DNA of 64,000 bases from Enchytraeus crypticus. Lineage: Eukaryota > Annelida > Clitellata > Enchytraeida > Enchytraeidae. Shown piece after piece: positions 1 through 14,400 of the stretch. Location of the stretch: positions 843,501 to 907,500 of the forward strand of contig CAJHZI010000642.1 of assembly GCA_905160935.1 (NCBI GenBank), in the 5' to 3' direction. The notes under the pieces were generated by a model. The model saw nothing but the letters and a program-made list of their open reading frames with translations, made no database searches and was not told where the DNA came from. Numbering within the stretch: position 1 is the stretch's first letter; each line of letters begins with the position of its first letter. Made by a program: the position numbers and the translations under genes.

Positions 1-644
1 ATTAATTATATTATGTTTATCATTTCTATTATTAATGGTGTAAATAGCTGTTTGGAAATGCTATTCATATCGAATCAAAGTTTCACTTAACTCCACCTAT
101 TACTTTTGAACTTGTATTTATATTTTACTTAGCGTATACCACCACATAAAGTCAGTCGTGTTATAATAGACTCAAGCTCGTATCTATACCACACACTCTG
201 CTCAGAGTTATTAAATTCACCAACAACTTTCATCCAGATAGGACAATTACAGCACAATCCCTTTTATAACTCGATCACAAAATTGCCAGAATATTTTAAC
301 ATTTAGAAATAGTTGAATATATTAGTGTTACCGATAACGATACAAATATTAACAAAAGAACAAGCTCCGCCCCTAATCATTGTCCTATATTACCCATAAA
401 ATACTCAATTAAACTCTACAATATACTTCTTAATTATGTCTTATTAACTACGAGCGTTGTTACCATTCTGACAATTTATGATGCACAACAAAATACAAGT
501 AAAACTTACTATACTTCTTAATTATGTCTTATCAACTACGAATGTTGTTACTATTCTGACAATTTATGAAGCACAACAAAATACAAGAAAAATTCACAGA
601 TGCGGCAATTCAGTAATTTGACCGGTCACACAACAATACGGTGC
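1..644. other. 3' flank of SMPD4, no gene
   Basis: AT-rich sequence downstream of the SMPD4 stop. It contains an approximately 88-bp direct duplication (about 422-592) with a common core around ACTTCTTAATTATGTCTTA. I see no further coding exon and no clear polyadenylation signal. Confidence 0.5.
422..592. repeat. 88-bp direct duplication
   Basis: Two copies starting near 424 and 512 share nearly the same sequence, from TACTTCTTAATTATG through CACAACAAAATACAAG, with a few substitutions. It lies in the SMPD4 3' flank. Confidence 0.8.
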
Positions 645-830
645 CTAGTCCTGATGCTGACTCTGCGGCTGATCGAGCTGTATGTGGTCGTAGAGGTAGT
701 CGAAGTCGAGCAGAGCGAGGATGACGACGTAGACGACTACCACGAGCAGCAAGAGCAAGAGCGTCGTCACTGGATCACATCTCAGGATTAAATAGAGCAA
801 CGCGTAGAGAAACATCAGCTTAGCGTGCAG
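645..830 (-). CDS. SMPD4: SMPD4 terminal exon with C-terminal transmembrane helix
   Basis: The reading frame opens after an AACAG acceptor with LHAKLMFLYALLYLIL, passes RCDP, then runs through about 20 Leu/Val/Ile-rich residues to a polar, Gln-rich tail and TAG. It joins in phase 0 to the preceding exon, which ends KYR before a GTATGT donor. The position and hydrophobicity fit the single tail anchor of animal SMPD4. The frame carries no Met at its start, so an ORF scan would overlook it. Confidence 0.85.
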   Translation of the reverse strand: MHAKLMFLYALLYLILRCDPVTTLLLLLLVVVVYVVILALLDFDYLYDHIQLDQPQSQHQD

Positions 831-2303
831 CTGTTAAACACCAACATGAAAATATGCAGAGAATGCATAGTATATGGTAGTGCAGCTAAGCATAGGTACA
901 ACAAAAATATAGTAATAATAATAACAATTAGAGTGCAACAGTCATCAATGACAACATCGAGCATTATTGAGACAAAATCAAGCCTATATAGAGAGAACGA
1001 GTAGTTTAGCGTTAAGCTGTTAAACAAGAATACAAAACATAATTATACAGAAATATAGAGCTATGAATCATAGATGAAAAAACATCTAGACAGTGCATAT
1101 TTTAGCACAGATCCGTGAATCTTAGATATAAACAGTTACTGATTAAATAGTTTAACACAGAGCTGGAAGCATCCTAAATAAAAAAACATTTATAGAGTGA
1201 GAGGTTTAGCACTAAACTGTTGGAAATTATGACTGTAACACACAGACACATAGAGTGCTAGTAAGTTGGCATAAAGCTTGGTATACACTACAAAAAGTTC
1301 AAGACTGAGAGAGAGCCATTAAGAACATTTGGCACAAATAACGCAAACAGTGCTGAAAGTCTACCAAACACTATTATAAAAATACAAAGACACATAGACA
1401 AACAAACAATTAAATTTCTATAGACAGAACGAAAGGCAGATGCATAGATTGACATACGCGGTATTTGGCTAGAAATCTAAGTGAGACTCTCGGTCTGTTA
1501 TACTGCAGCACCTCCTGTTTCAACCAAGGCGCTATTTGCTTCAGATGATCTTCAGACTGCACTGCAACGTTTGGTCTGAACAGAACTCTGCACAATTTCC
1601 CCACAAAATCTTTCCGCACATACGCCTTCTGTATGTCACCTAGGCACTGCAAGATCAATAAATCATATGAATTAGCTCAGTAGTATAAAAATACGAAAGA
1701 ACAGTTTTGTTAGTTGGGAAAGAATCAGATAACACAACTATGAAAATCGTCAATGCTACCATTGAATTAGACAACATTGAATTGTTTTAGATTTACTGCA
1801 GGGCTGAGCCAGTTGCATGTTGATAAGTTGTTCGAAAGCTGATCAGTAGGTGTTAAGTTTCAAATACAGAGCTTTCCCTGCAGTGAAATACAATCGAGCA
1901 GGCCACTGATGTTAAGCTTGGCTTTACTTTTTTACTTCAACAACATAAAAACGGTAGAGCAATGAGCAAAATAGTTAACACCCAAAGATTAAAGTACCTC
2001 TACATTAATTTCAGTCAGACCATTTCACATTTTCTGTGCTATATGTGGCCACTCGAAACTATTGTTAGATTCATTATATTAAACAATGTGTAGTATTGTT
2101 ACAGTAAAACACTAGTCCACCATAAACAAACTGTTCTGCTACATGTCAGGCCAAGGCACATATTTCTACTCATATTCTGCTTTCGCTAACCACAAAGAGC
2201 ACTCCATCGATTAACATATATCATCCATAAAAGGCTATGCTTATATGCTTACCCACACCTTAATGTAACCTATATTCTTCAGTAGTCCAGACACAACATG
2301 GGC

Positions 2304-2357
<54 letters not shown>

Positions 2358-2401
2358 TATTTATTTATTTAGTTCATATATATATATATTTATTTATTTA
2401 G

Positions 2402-2452
<51 letters not shown>

Positions 2453-5400
2453 CACATTAAGCATATATATCTGGAGTCAATCACTCACTGCATCAATACA
2501 GTTACTGAAAGAAGAAAACAATCAATGAGTACAAACTTTTTCATTGAGCTGTGTGGACAGCCTGTGGAGTAGGAGTACAAGCGCCTCACACTCGCCACTA
2601 CTGACAGGCCAGAGATCTGGGTCACCCTGAGCCACCGGCAGAAACCTCCTCTCCCCCCTCAGCACCTACACGTGCAACAAACATCATCCGTGATCATATC
2701 TACAACTTATGCGCTAAACATCATACATGATGATATCTACAACTTGTGAGCTACATTTATAGTCTTTACTCAAATATTGAATTCAACAACCTACTGTACA
2801 GTGTAATGCTAGAACAAGAAAATATAGCAGCTAGCTGATGGATAGAACACGATGATATGCACGATTGTAGGTCCACCAAATCTAAAAACATAACGATACA
2901 ACAATAAATCATTAGTGCTGCTTATTTAGCACTGCCTTCTAAGTCTGAGATTTTAAGTGGGTATATTATAAAAGATGAAATATTATTAAACCATATAATT
3001 GAGTTATTACAACATTTTTTATGCTAAGTAATACGTATACAATTCCAATATAACAAGATATCAAGCTATAGGTCTATATGTCTTTTTGCTTTTCTACAGC
3101 CCAATAACGTAATGTCTCAAGTTTTGTAAGTGGCAACTTGTATTTTAATAGGCTTTAGGTGAAAATCCATTTTTGACCCAACAAGTATATGAGATAGTAA
3201 AATTTAAGAGCGTCAAGAGTAAAAATAATAAGCTCACGATTATTTATTTGGTTTTATTTGAAAATATCCGACTGTGACATCATTTCGTAATTATTTTAAC
3301 GTCATAATTTCATGCTAAAACAAAATATTGTTAAGCTGGGAAATGGATTAAAAACCTGTAGTTGACCGCGCTGAGAGAGCTGCAGGGTGCCGTCAGGTCC
3401 AATCTCAACCTCTGGTAGGAGCAAGTCGTGACTATGACTGGGCAGAACAACATGTCGTCTTCTCTTAATCTATACGCATTATACAGAACAGGTTGTCAGG
3501 TTGATTTTATTAAAACAGCACTGCCTCTGCGCTCTACCAGTAGACATAAGATTACCCCTAGCTTCATATAGCTAGACAGCATTTGTTCCTAATGTCTAGC
3601 CATAAGAACTCGTTTAGGCTCTCCATCTACGAGGTCAGTCATAAAGTACACATTGGATATATCCAAACAACAGCCGGTAATGTTGTATCCACACAAAAAC
3701 GAGAATCAGTAAGTCTGTGTTTGCTTGCATAAGCCTCATCACAGTGCGATGACAAAATCACTACAGATTCTTACACAATGAGATCGGTAGCGCCTAATTC
3801 TAAGTACTTTACAACACGAACAATGCAGCAAGGAGATACATACATATGGCACAGTCTTTATGGTTCTAAAGACTGTGCCTTAAAGACTGTGACTATGGTA
3901 TGGTAACGACTCTTTAAGACCAACGACATCTATTGAGGTTAGAACGGACAAGTGGCTTCATCAATGCTCGGTGATAAAGCCATAGCCCGGGAAAACACAC
4001 TATGCTCTGCTTTAGTGTTTATCAAGTCTACATACCTGAAAGAAAGCCTCGAGATTGTCACCAGCTCTAGCAAGAAAGTATTTCACTTTTCTATAATCAT
4101 CTTTAGTGTTTATATACCCGTCTAGACCTCCGTCAAGTGATCTACAACAACAGCAAAAAGCACGAGTAGATTCAGTTTAAACATTAAGCAACTAAACGGC
4201 GTCTCTAGTTTGCAGTCGCAACTCTAACTGCAACCAGCCGTCTACAACAACCGACAACACGCAGTAATGCAGAAATTCAGCAATCTGTGTATTCTTTGTG
4301 AAAATATGGAGAAATATAACGTAATGTATTATGCAACTTCATATAAGGTAAACGGAGAAAATATTTTCAAAATTTCACTTGCAATCAGTAATTAGTATAT
4401 TATAATTTCTTAATATACAGGGTGCGCATTAAAAAAATATCCCCCTAGCACAATTACGATAGCTTAGCCAATTATTGATATTTCGCCTTGAAATTTTAAG
4501 GTTCTCTTGCGGAGGAATTTAAACACAAGCTGACCAAATTTTGTAAAAATATTTTTAAAGGAACCAGAGTTATCCAAGTTTTGCGAAAAAACTGATTTTT
4601 TCCATTTAATAGGTAACATAAAATGCCAATTAGAATCAATTCCTTTTTAAAAATGTGCTGACCCTGAAAAGGCCGTTAGATGATGACGCCTCTGATATTG
4701 TGCTACAATGTATTACACTAACACTATTCGGCTGAAACTGATTGAAGACTGCAACAAGTTAAAGCCAAATTATTTCATTTTACAACAGGACGGCTCGCTG
4801 GCTCACACTTCACGTCTTGCGCAATACTTTCTTGTCCAATACAGCCCTGATTTCATAAAATGGATGATTGGCCTCCTAATTCTCCAGATTTTAATCCACT
4901 TTATTTTTTGTCTGTGGAACCATGTTGGAAAAGCATCGTGCTTTCAAGCCCAAACCCAGCAACACAACGGAATTAAAGGCTGGTCTTCAAGAGATCTGGA
5001 AAGACCTACTACAACAGTCCATTGACAGCGCAATTTTATCTGTAAGGAAAGACTTCTGGTCGGCATTAAAGCCCAGGGCGTTCATTTCGAGCACACATTG
5101 TAGCACAAAATCAGAGTCGTCACCATCTAACGGCCTTTTTCAGGGTCAGCATATTTTCAAAAAGGAATTGACGTTTTACGTTGCGTGTTAAATGAAAAAA
5201 ATTTATTTTTTTGCAAAACTTGGATAACTCTGATTCCTTTACAAATATTTTTACAAAATTTGGTCAGCTTGTGGCTAAATTTCTCCACAAGAGAACCTTA
5301 AAATTTCAAGGCGAAATAGCAGGAATTGGCTAAGCTATCGTAATTGTGCTAGGGGATATTTTTTTAATGTAGACCAGAATGACTAAATGTAATAAAATTA

Positions 5401-8400
5401 ATCTACTACACTTGTAACAAATTTTGGAAATTTAAAAGTTCCCTAACAACAATATTGTATTCGAGTTGCAGAATAGACCAACCGTGAACAGCACGTGTCG
5501 TATAAGGCGACAAAGCACTAAGATCCAAACCAACGTCAGAAAAGGCACTCGATTGGTGAGTACCTAGGTTCCTGAGATTGTTACAAAAATTGTCTAAAAT
5601 GAAAAGAAAAGCTTCTATTTGTATCTAAATTGGGCTTCAAGGGAAGATAATGATGGTGAAAAAAAAAAAAAAATCCTTAATAAATGTGTGAAACCTAATG
5701 ACTTACCTATTGATTGGCTTATTATTGATGAAGCAAATAAACTTAGTCCAGAAAGATAGGCTGTCTCTAAACTTTAGTTCCTCGTCTATCTTCAATAGCG
5801 CCACGTCTATCTTATACACCAGATCGCTCACCTGAGCAAGAGAAATAATATTAACAGTAAGAAACAATAAAGGTTTAACGTCCATTTCCTCACACAAAGA
5901 TGATGTCAGCGATATCAGCACAAAAATCATAGTAATTAATCCTGCAGTCATTGTTCCTTCGAACTTCCTTAACCCATATCCAAACGTTGAGTGATAATAT
6001 TTATCTAACTGCTGCGAATTTATATTATTCCTAAAATGGTGCATCAGATTTACAGATGCAAATTTATAATATTTCATACTGTAGATCAAAATATATAAAA
6101 TTGTAGCAGTTAAAATATAATTTTAAATCAATTAAATTTAAAATTGTGTAAAAGTTTTTTAATTTGTAATTATTAATTTTAAATTACACTTTTAAAAAAT
6201 TTTAAATTTTGTAAAATTACAAATCCATAAAATTTTGAAAATAACATCTACAAATATAAAATTGTAACATGTAACACAGAAGCCCAAAATACCACGGTCT
6301 ACTGCAAAACTAAACTTAAGTTTGTATTTACTATTTAATCTTACATTACTATACGCTATCTAAAAATATCTCAGTCTTAAATTCCAGATAATTCTATTTT
6401 AAGCTCTAAAGTATATGATAAGTCTCAGAAAAGAACGATCCATCATAGTTTCAGAAATAGGCAGAGCTGCGGACACTTGGCAGATACATAAATAAAGAAC
6501 ACAATTCAATTGGTTTATCTATAACATTAAAGACACAGTTCAATTGGTTTATCTATAAACATTAAAGACACAGTTCAATAGGTATATCTATAGACACTCA
6601 ACAAACAGTTCAATTGGTTTATCTATAGACATTCAACACACAGTTCAACTGGTTTATCTACAGACATTCAACACACAGTTCAACTGGTTTATCTACAGAC
6701 ATTCAACACACAGTTCAACTGGTTTATCTACAGACATTCAACACACAGTTCAACTGGTTTATCTACAGACATTCAACACACAGTTCAACTGGTTTATCTA
6801 CAGACATTCAACACACAGTTCAACTGGTTTATCTACAGACATTCAACACACAGTTCAACTGGTTTATCTACAGACATTCAACACACAGTTCAACTGGTTT
6901 ATCTACAGACATTCAACACACAGTTCAACTGGTTTATCTACAGACATTCAACACACAGTTCAACTGGTTTATCTACAGACATTCAACACACAGTTCAACT
7001 GGTTTATCTACAGACATTCAACACACAGTTCAACTGGTTTATCTACAGACATTCAACACACAGTTCAACTGGTTTATCTACAGACATTCAACACACAGTT
7101 CAACTGGTTTATCTACAGACATTCAACACACAGTTCAACTGGTTTATCTACAGACATTCAACACACAGTTCAACTGATTTATCTACAGACATTCAACACA
7201 CAGTTCAACTGGTTTATCTACAGACATTCAACACACAGTTCAACTGGTTTATCTACAGACATTCAACACACAGTTCAACTGGTTTATCTACAGACATTCA
7301 ACAAACAGTTCAACTGGTTTATCTACAGACATTCAACACACAGTTCAACTGGTTTATCTACAGACATTCAACACACAGTTCAACTGGTTTATCTACAGAC
7401 ATTCAGGCAGGATCACATTTAAGCAAGCATTCAAATACAAAGCTCATGCATAGCAAATATACAGTATAGGGCATACACGCTCTAAACAGACATACAAGAC
7501 TATCACTACAGGCACAATTATCAATTACAGACTTACACACATAGGCACAGACATCTCTCTTTTCCTATATCTATCTCTACATCTATATCGCTCGCTCTCT
7601 CTCTCAAGTGCGAGCGATACATACAACTGCCCATACAGACAAAAGCAACCACATATACAAACCCTCTCAGCCACGGCATCGCCAAACAGCGATTCATATA
7701 GGAAGTCTGGTCTCTCCAGCTCCAGAACGTTGTGAGCCAGGCGTCGCGCTAGTTCTGTCCGAGGACTTCTATCCCCTGCCAGTATCTTCCCTGGGCTAAC
7801 ACCCCCTGACGGCGAGTTTCTCTCCAAAAACTGCCCACCCCTACCAGGACTAGATCCCCCATTCATCGAGGGGCTCCCACCCCCCATCAAATACGAGGAG
7901 CCTCGCCCAGGGCTCCCAACCCCCGGCTGTCTCCTCAGCTGATCATAGGGGGGCAACAGCAGCTGATCAGCTGCAGTACACATTACAACAACGTCAGTCA
8001 TATTTACACAGCTGATCATAGGGAGGCAACAGCAGCTGATCAGCTGTAGTACACATGACAGCGGCGTCAGTCAGATCTACACTGTAGATTATGAAAATAT
8101 GACACAGGTAGTAGAAAATGTGAATATACAAAAATTTTTATTCAAGATACACACTAAACAAATGGCATCAACAACACATAAATCCTTAAAAGAATCAAAT
8201 AAAAAGCACAACATGGGATACTAAGGAACGATAGATTGGCCAACATCACATTTAATGTGGTTTTGATATAATTTATGCTTAGAAACAACAAAACCGTAAC
8301 CACATGTTTTATCTAAACTACCGAAAACTCCTAAAACTTTCATCTATAATACAGAAAGTTACAGAATAAGAAGGTACCACAGAATTTCATGTACAGTTGG

Positions 8401-11400
8401 CCAGCACAACGACAATTGCCACTAGTTCAAAAAGAGACATGATAACTTGGTAACGGTTACATACAAGCGTAGAGTGTGCCGGATTTTCTATTTAGTCAGA
8501 ACGGGTTCTTAAATTACATGTCGCATTCGTCATTTGCTTCTTAGATCATCATCTTAAATATATGCCATTTCAAGATTACACTTTGAAATTTAGTATGCTT
8601 AATCGTTTTATGTACAATTACTACACAGGATTATTTAGGTTGAAATGCATAAGTATATAATAAACGTATATAGAATTGCTCTTAAGTAAAATTGTTAAGC
8701 ATTAATTTGCAACCAACTTATAACATTTAAAACGTTAATAGGTTAGGGTAATTATTTTCTCAGAGCTTTGAATGAATACATTATTAATGGCTAGCGCACA
8801 GATATGTGCATGACTGTAAGCAGTGTTACCCAGCGCTTTCCTGGGCAAGCTAAAAACCCATCTCTTTCCGCCACAGGTCTATATTTTGATCTGCTTACTT
8901 GAATTTTGGACTCGCGCTGCTGTTTTGATCTCGCTTTCTCTTGTGGTCTCTGTATAGACCTCTAATCAGTCGTCATCGTTTGGCGCCGGTTTGTGTAGAT
9001 TCTGCAAGAGACATCCCTTACATTGCTTTCTGGCGAGGAACTGGACGTTAAATTCTTATTGATTGATTAAATGAGTGGGATTATGATTTTAATCAATCTT
9101 ATTAGACCATTTAATACATGAAACTGGAAGTCTAAAATATATATTTAAATGAAAGCAGTAAATTATTTTACTACTAATTAACTTATCACATCATGCTTAA
9201 CATTTTAAGCATTTATTCAGACAGTAAGTATATTCACATTAGCTATGCAAACCTTCTCTTAGAGTCTGGCGCAAAAATGTAGAACATATTATCTGAAATA
9301 ATAAATTAAAATGCCATTTTAAGCACAAATAAAAATACAATTATTAACTATATATGCAACCAACGATTGTAATGTATGTAACAATTTTTAACTAATTTAG
9401 TAAATAGCTGTAGTTAGATCTCCTTAGGTTGCATCTAAGAAAATGGGAATAGATCAATAGAAACTGCCTTATTTCATAAAAGCCTAATAAGATATGGAAT
9501 ACGAAGGCAGCAGGAAACCATCACCCAAGCAATAATTTTTCAAATTACCAGCTAAACACTAACAACTCAATTATGATAAGGGCATTAGCTTTTGTGATTT
9601 GATCAACGTAATATGACAGTACACTATAATCTCAAAACACGAATAAACGCCTCTTATCATTGTAAAGCTAACTTCTTACATTTTACAAAAAAATACCACT
9701 TCAAGAAAACCCACACTTTACTACTAGATACTCTACAATAAACATCATGTATTAAGGTTTAATTGGTATCTGAGATTGACGACTCAATTTAACACAAAGG
9801 TGCACTTACAATCTTTCCATAAACACACTGTAACAACTATATCACGCCAATATAACAATAGCCAGAAGCTAATGAATAAAAAGCATAAATTGTATTTATA
9901 CTTACACATGCGTACGTATATAGGTTCATTCTCTCTCTCTCTCTCTATTATAGTGGTCAAGTGGTATATTCACAGTACATATTCTTACGCATTGTCTGCC
10001 AATACACTCCACAGAGAGCATTCCATCAATTGACAAGTTAGGCCCTTCACAATAGGCTGTGCCTTGTCCAAATCTTAACGTAGCTTGGGCTTCTGCGGTG
10101 GACTTCCTTTGCCATCCTCAGTTCTCACTAAGTCGCCTCTTTAGACATCAGCAGTTTATGACTGATCTATTCTTCAGAAGGCCCAAACACATCGCGAGAA
10201 ACATATAGGTACATTTAATCTATAGGTATATTAAATGTGTCATACCTCTAAAGCCCTCCAGATAAGATATGCTATGGTAGGACGACACAGATTTGCAAAA
10301 GAAACGCTGTGTATAAACTTATGTAGGGGTGATGTGTAGAACAGCAAATGTTCTGCGACAAATTCTTTCCTGTGTAACACATATTATTAAATATTCACGA
10401 GCAGACTTTATGGGTAATGATTTTAAGCTCTAATAGTCTGATGGTCATTTTAAACAGACAACAAACATTAGAACTCACTAGTGATACACTTAAAGTGGCT
10501 GAGCCTGTAGCAGCAATGTGAGCGGGGCTCAAAGTAAGGCTAAAGCTAGAGAAAAGCAATGAAACTGAGGAAAGCAATGAGAAACTACCTCATAAACCAC
10601 AATTTTCCAAACTATAGGCTTCATAAGATATGAGTAGGAATAGACTTTTTTGAACGGAACCTGTTGATCCACAGAAAGTTCTATATGGAGCGTGGAAACA
10701 GACTCTGAGACCGAAGAAATTTCATGGACCTGCCACTTGACAGGCAGGTCCAAGGAATTTATATGGAACACCAGAGAGAGATAATACATTATCCAATTCA
10801 GAAAATGTAATTTCACAGTTACCATTTTCCAGCTTCATGTTCAAAGTTTGGAATGGCATCAGATTCCTTCTTGGGTTTGTTTTCTGGATCAGTATAGCGC
10901 CAGGGCTGAATGTAGGATAGCCATACTTCTAGTATCTGCGTAATGCAATATAATGTACTTACATAGAATCAGGGCTGCATATATAGGACATTTACACCAC
11001 TATTAGATGAGCAAAGTAATATCATATGCAGTAGGACTGTATGTAGGGTAGACATAAACGTTTAGATAACTTACTGTCAATATAAAAAAACAACATACAG
11101 CACATAATAGCTCACTAATAAATAGCTGTACAATAAATACTCATCAAACTATTTCTACTCAACAAAAGCATGAAATTGGGTATTAAAAGGTACTAGAATC
11201 TTTCATGATGCACAAAGTCTCACATTAACACAATAACACCTGGTAAAATACAGAAATGATTCAGCACTGTGATCACAGAGCATTTATATTGTTCTTCACA
11301 ACAATCACAATATGTCAAATCCATGTCACTCGCCAGACGGCAGGCAATGCACATGATATGTTGAAATCTCCTCTTCCATAGTATGCGTCACAGGACACTG

Positions 11401-14400
11401 ACGTTGCTTCAACATTGTTGCGTAAACAACGTATAGGTAATGTAAGATATCAAAAATTCTATCATTAAATATTTAAATATGCACGTTTAACATCCTTTAT
11501 GTCAATGATGAGAGATAGCTGGGTCCTCAATAAACTACAGAATTTATTTCTAGACTGAGCCATTATGGCAATTCGCAGACTCTCCTCTACACAATTTGTC
11601 TCTGCAGCTTTACACAGTAAATTCCCACTATCCAACATGTCTACATGTAAAAATCTGTGGCTGCTCTTGAATTTTGAGCATATTTACTGACTCTATCATG
11701 GAATTCTGACTAGATGGCAAAGTCTCACTATGTACACAGACTGTATGACCTCCTAGTACTGTTAGGCAGACTGCCTAAACCTACAATTCTCAGCTATCCA
11801 GCCATGACTGAGCAGTGTCAGCACTGAACTAACAAAACTTGTATTTGCTAGTTCAGTAGTGATGCTATCAGATAATAGACAATTGCAGGTATACTGTAGG
11901 CCAACGTGGACAGTGCGGCAGACATAACGTCAAGAATAAATTAAGCCACACACCAGCCTGGAGGACTCGTCACTTCTCCACTTCTCAAAGCTGTGGCACA
12001 GGAACCGATACAGAGGCTTCTCAGCATACTTCTGCCACGCTGTTCTGTTTGCAAATAATTCAATCAAAGTCAAGAAAAATAAACTACTTTTGAAAGGTAT
12101 AAGCTAGCCAGGTTATTATTTTCCATACGGAAATCTAATAGACACTTTCATTTATTTTAGAAAAGTAATTAATAAAAAAAAAAAAAAATGTATGATTATA
12201 TTTTTCGATCTCAATAAACTTAAGGAAAGAACACAATAGATAATGCAAATGGAATGAGCACTGTGTTAACTTAAAATGCTATAGAGAGATAGAAAGAGTG
12301 TTTAGACTCAAAGCTAAATGGTCTGATTACACAAATGATCAGATATATGATAGATACTAGAGAATTTATCAGACAATATAATCACATAGCATAAAAATCA
12401 TTAATAAAAATCATTAAAGGCTAACAAATGCAAAATACTTAGTAAAAATATACGCTGAAATATGAACTAGACTCTTGCAACACTCCAGTTCTACAGTGTG
12501 CTCACTAAAGTTATTGTCATGCTCAGAGCAGAAGAGCAGTAGCTACTTAAAGTTACATCAGAATGGCAGCTCAGCACACAAATCACAATTGCTTGCTCTT
12601 CAGCGAGGCCGCCACAGAGTCATAGGACTGAGACCTGTGCTCAACTTTGAGATCCTGCAGGTTATTAGCCAAACATCCGTGTTTATAGCGATTCTCACAG
12701 GGTGGAAAAAACCTTTGATGTGTCCAATAAAAAATTAAACAAATTAAGAAGCAGTAAAGATAACAAGCGAAATTACAAAGGAAAAAAAAAGAGAACATAA
12801 CTAACAGTTTGAAATCGTTCCATAGATTTGTAGCAAAGCCAGTTGTAGCAGGCAGAGCTTTAGAGGCAGTGAAGAAGTGAAGAGCTTTGACGAGATATCT
12901 GACCAGCAAAATGTGATATTCGTTACCAGAAACACTCTAAGACAGCAACAGCAGAATGCCATATAGCAGAATTATTACAAGTAATATATTAAACAATTAC
13001 AATGTAACTCAATACACCCCCTCTCTCTCTCGCTTTCTGCAAATAGCAGGTCCAAGGTATATATTTTTACTGCCTGCACTCATGCCCTCAATAGCACCCT
13101 ATCGTCCAGTCAATTGATTATAAAAACAAAACCTTTATCAATCCATTACTGTAGCTATAATTTGATGCAAGTATGGCTTATTCGATGCTTGATGCGATGA
13201 TTTCTATTGTCTCTCCCAGTTATTGTCAGTTGCCTTTTACTATACCTAAAGTGACAGTATAGTACATTCTAAAGTGATCCAAAGAAAGCATGGATAAGAT
13301 ACATTAAAGATATAGCTTAAATGTGGTCCTTTAATGGAAATACGTATAATATATTAAAAAATAATAAATCAAATTATAATAACAAATATCAAAGGTTAAT
13401 AAATGGACAGCACTATATGTCATCCGAATATAATTTGTTATGCTGCTAAATGTATTCTAAACCAAACAACTATCAAGCAAATCTGAGAGAGCCATCAAGG
13501 AAGTGATTATTCTAAACCACACTGAATGAAGTGGAGTTCTATGATAAGAGGAAGTGCACGCACAGGTAGATTCTGATCATTTGTCATGTAGGTATGGTTA
13601 TAACTCATTATACGTACAGGTAGATTCTGATCATTTGTCATGTAGGTATGGTTATAACTCATGAGCATGTCATCTGGCACTTGATTCAACCAGAAATCAA
13701 CCAACACCTGCACATTGCACAACAATCACCGCACATCAATTGTTCAGTTCATATACTGTTCCATTAATTATACACATAAAATGTAAACATAATTTATTGA
13801 TCAAGTTTATTAGCAATATTTAACGTTAATGAAATTTTTTTAAATGAATGAATATTGTCTGAATAATAAATAGTAAATGAGTTGTTTCAATGCACTTGAT
13901 TGACTGCATTATTGTTAAAATTCTGGTAATCGCCTCTTCATAGCATCATCAACACTATCATCATCCCTTGAATCCTGGTTTAACAAGGATCAGGATACGA
14001 ATAGACTGTCTAAAACTATCTCTATCCTACACCACACCACCAGCCAATCCCCTATTTGAGACTCTTTTATTTGTTTAAATTTCTGTTGCAATTTCTGGAG
14101 CCTCGACGCTCACCAACCGAATGCCCTTTCTGACGTTGGTATGGATCTTAGTGCTTTAGTCGCCTTCTACAACACGTGTAGTCACCGGTTGGTAAATTCT
14201 TCAAACAACCCAGACACAACACAGGGACTAATTTTAATAATAAAACAAAATAAACTACATTTTAATAATCTGCTCATTTTGAATAAGTTTAAACACGCTT
14301 AACATATCGGTAGATTGTTAGGACTGACGTTGAGGAAGGTCTCAGAGAGCCAGGTTTCTCTGTTGATCAGAATGTTTCCATGAGCCACTCCGGGAGAGAT

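Noticed and set aside
815..1027. Hydrophobic minus-strand frame next to the last SMPD4 exon
   Set aside because: Most of it is the 3' block of LINE family L (VLDVVIDDC-type), which recurs at 23.5 and 47.4 kb; the true terminal exon lies at 645-830.
6510..7408. Regular repeats resembling a CRISPR array
   Set aside because: The units are contiguous 35-bp copies with no unique spacers, inside an intron of an animal gene.
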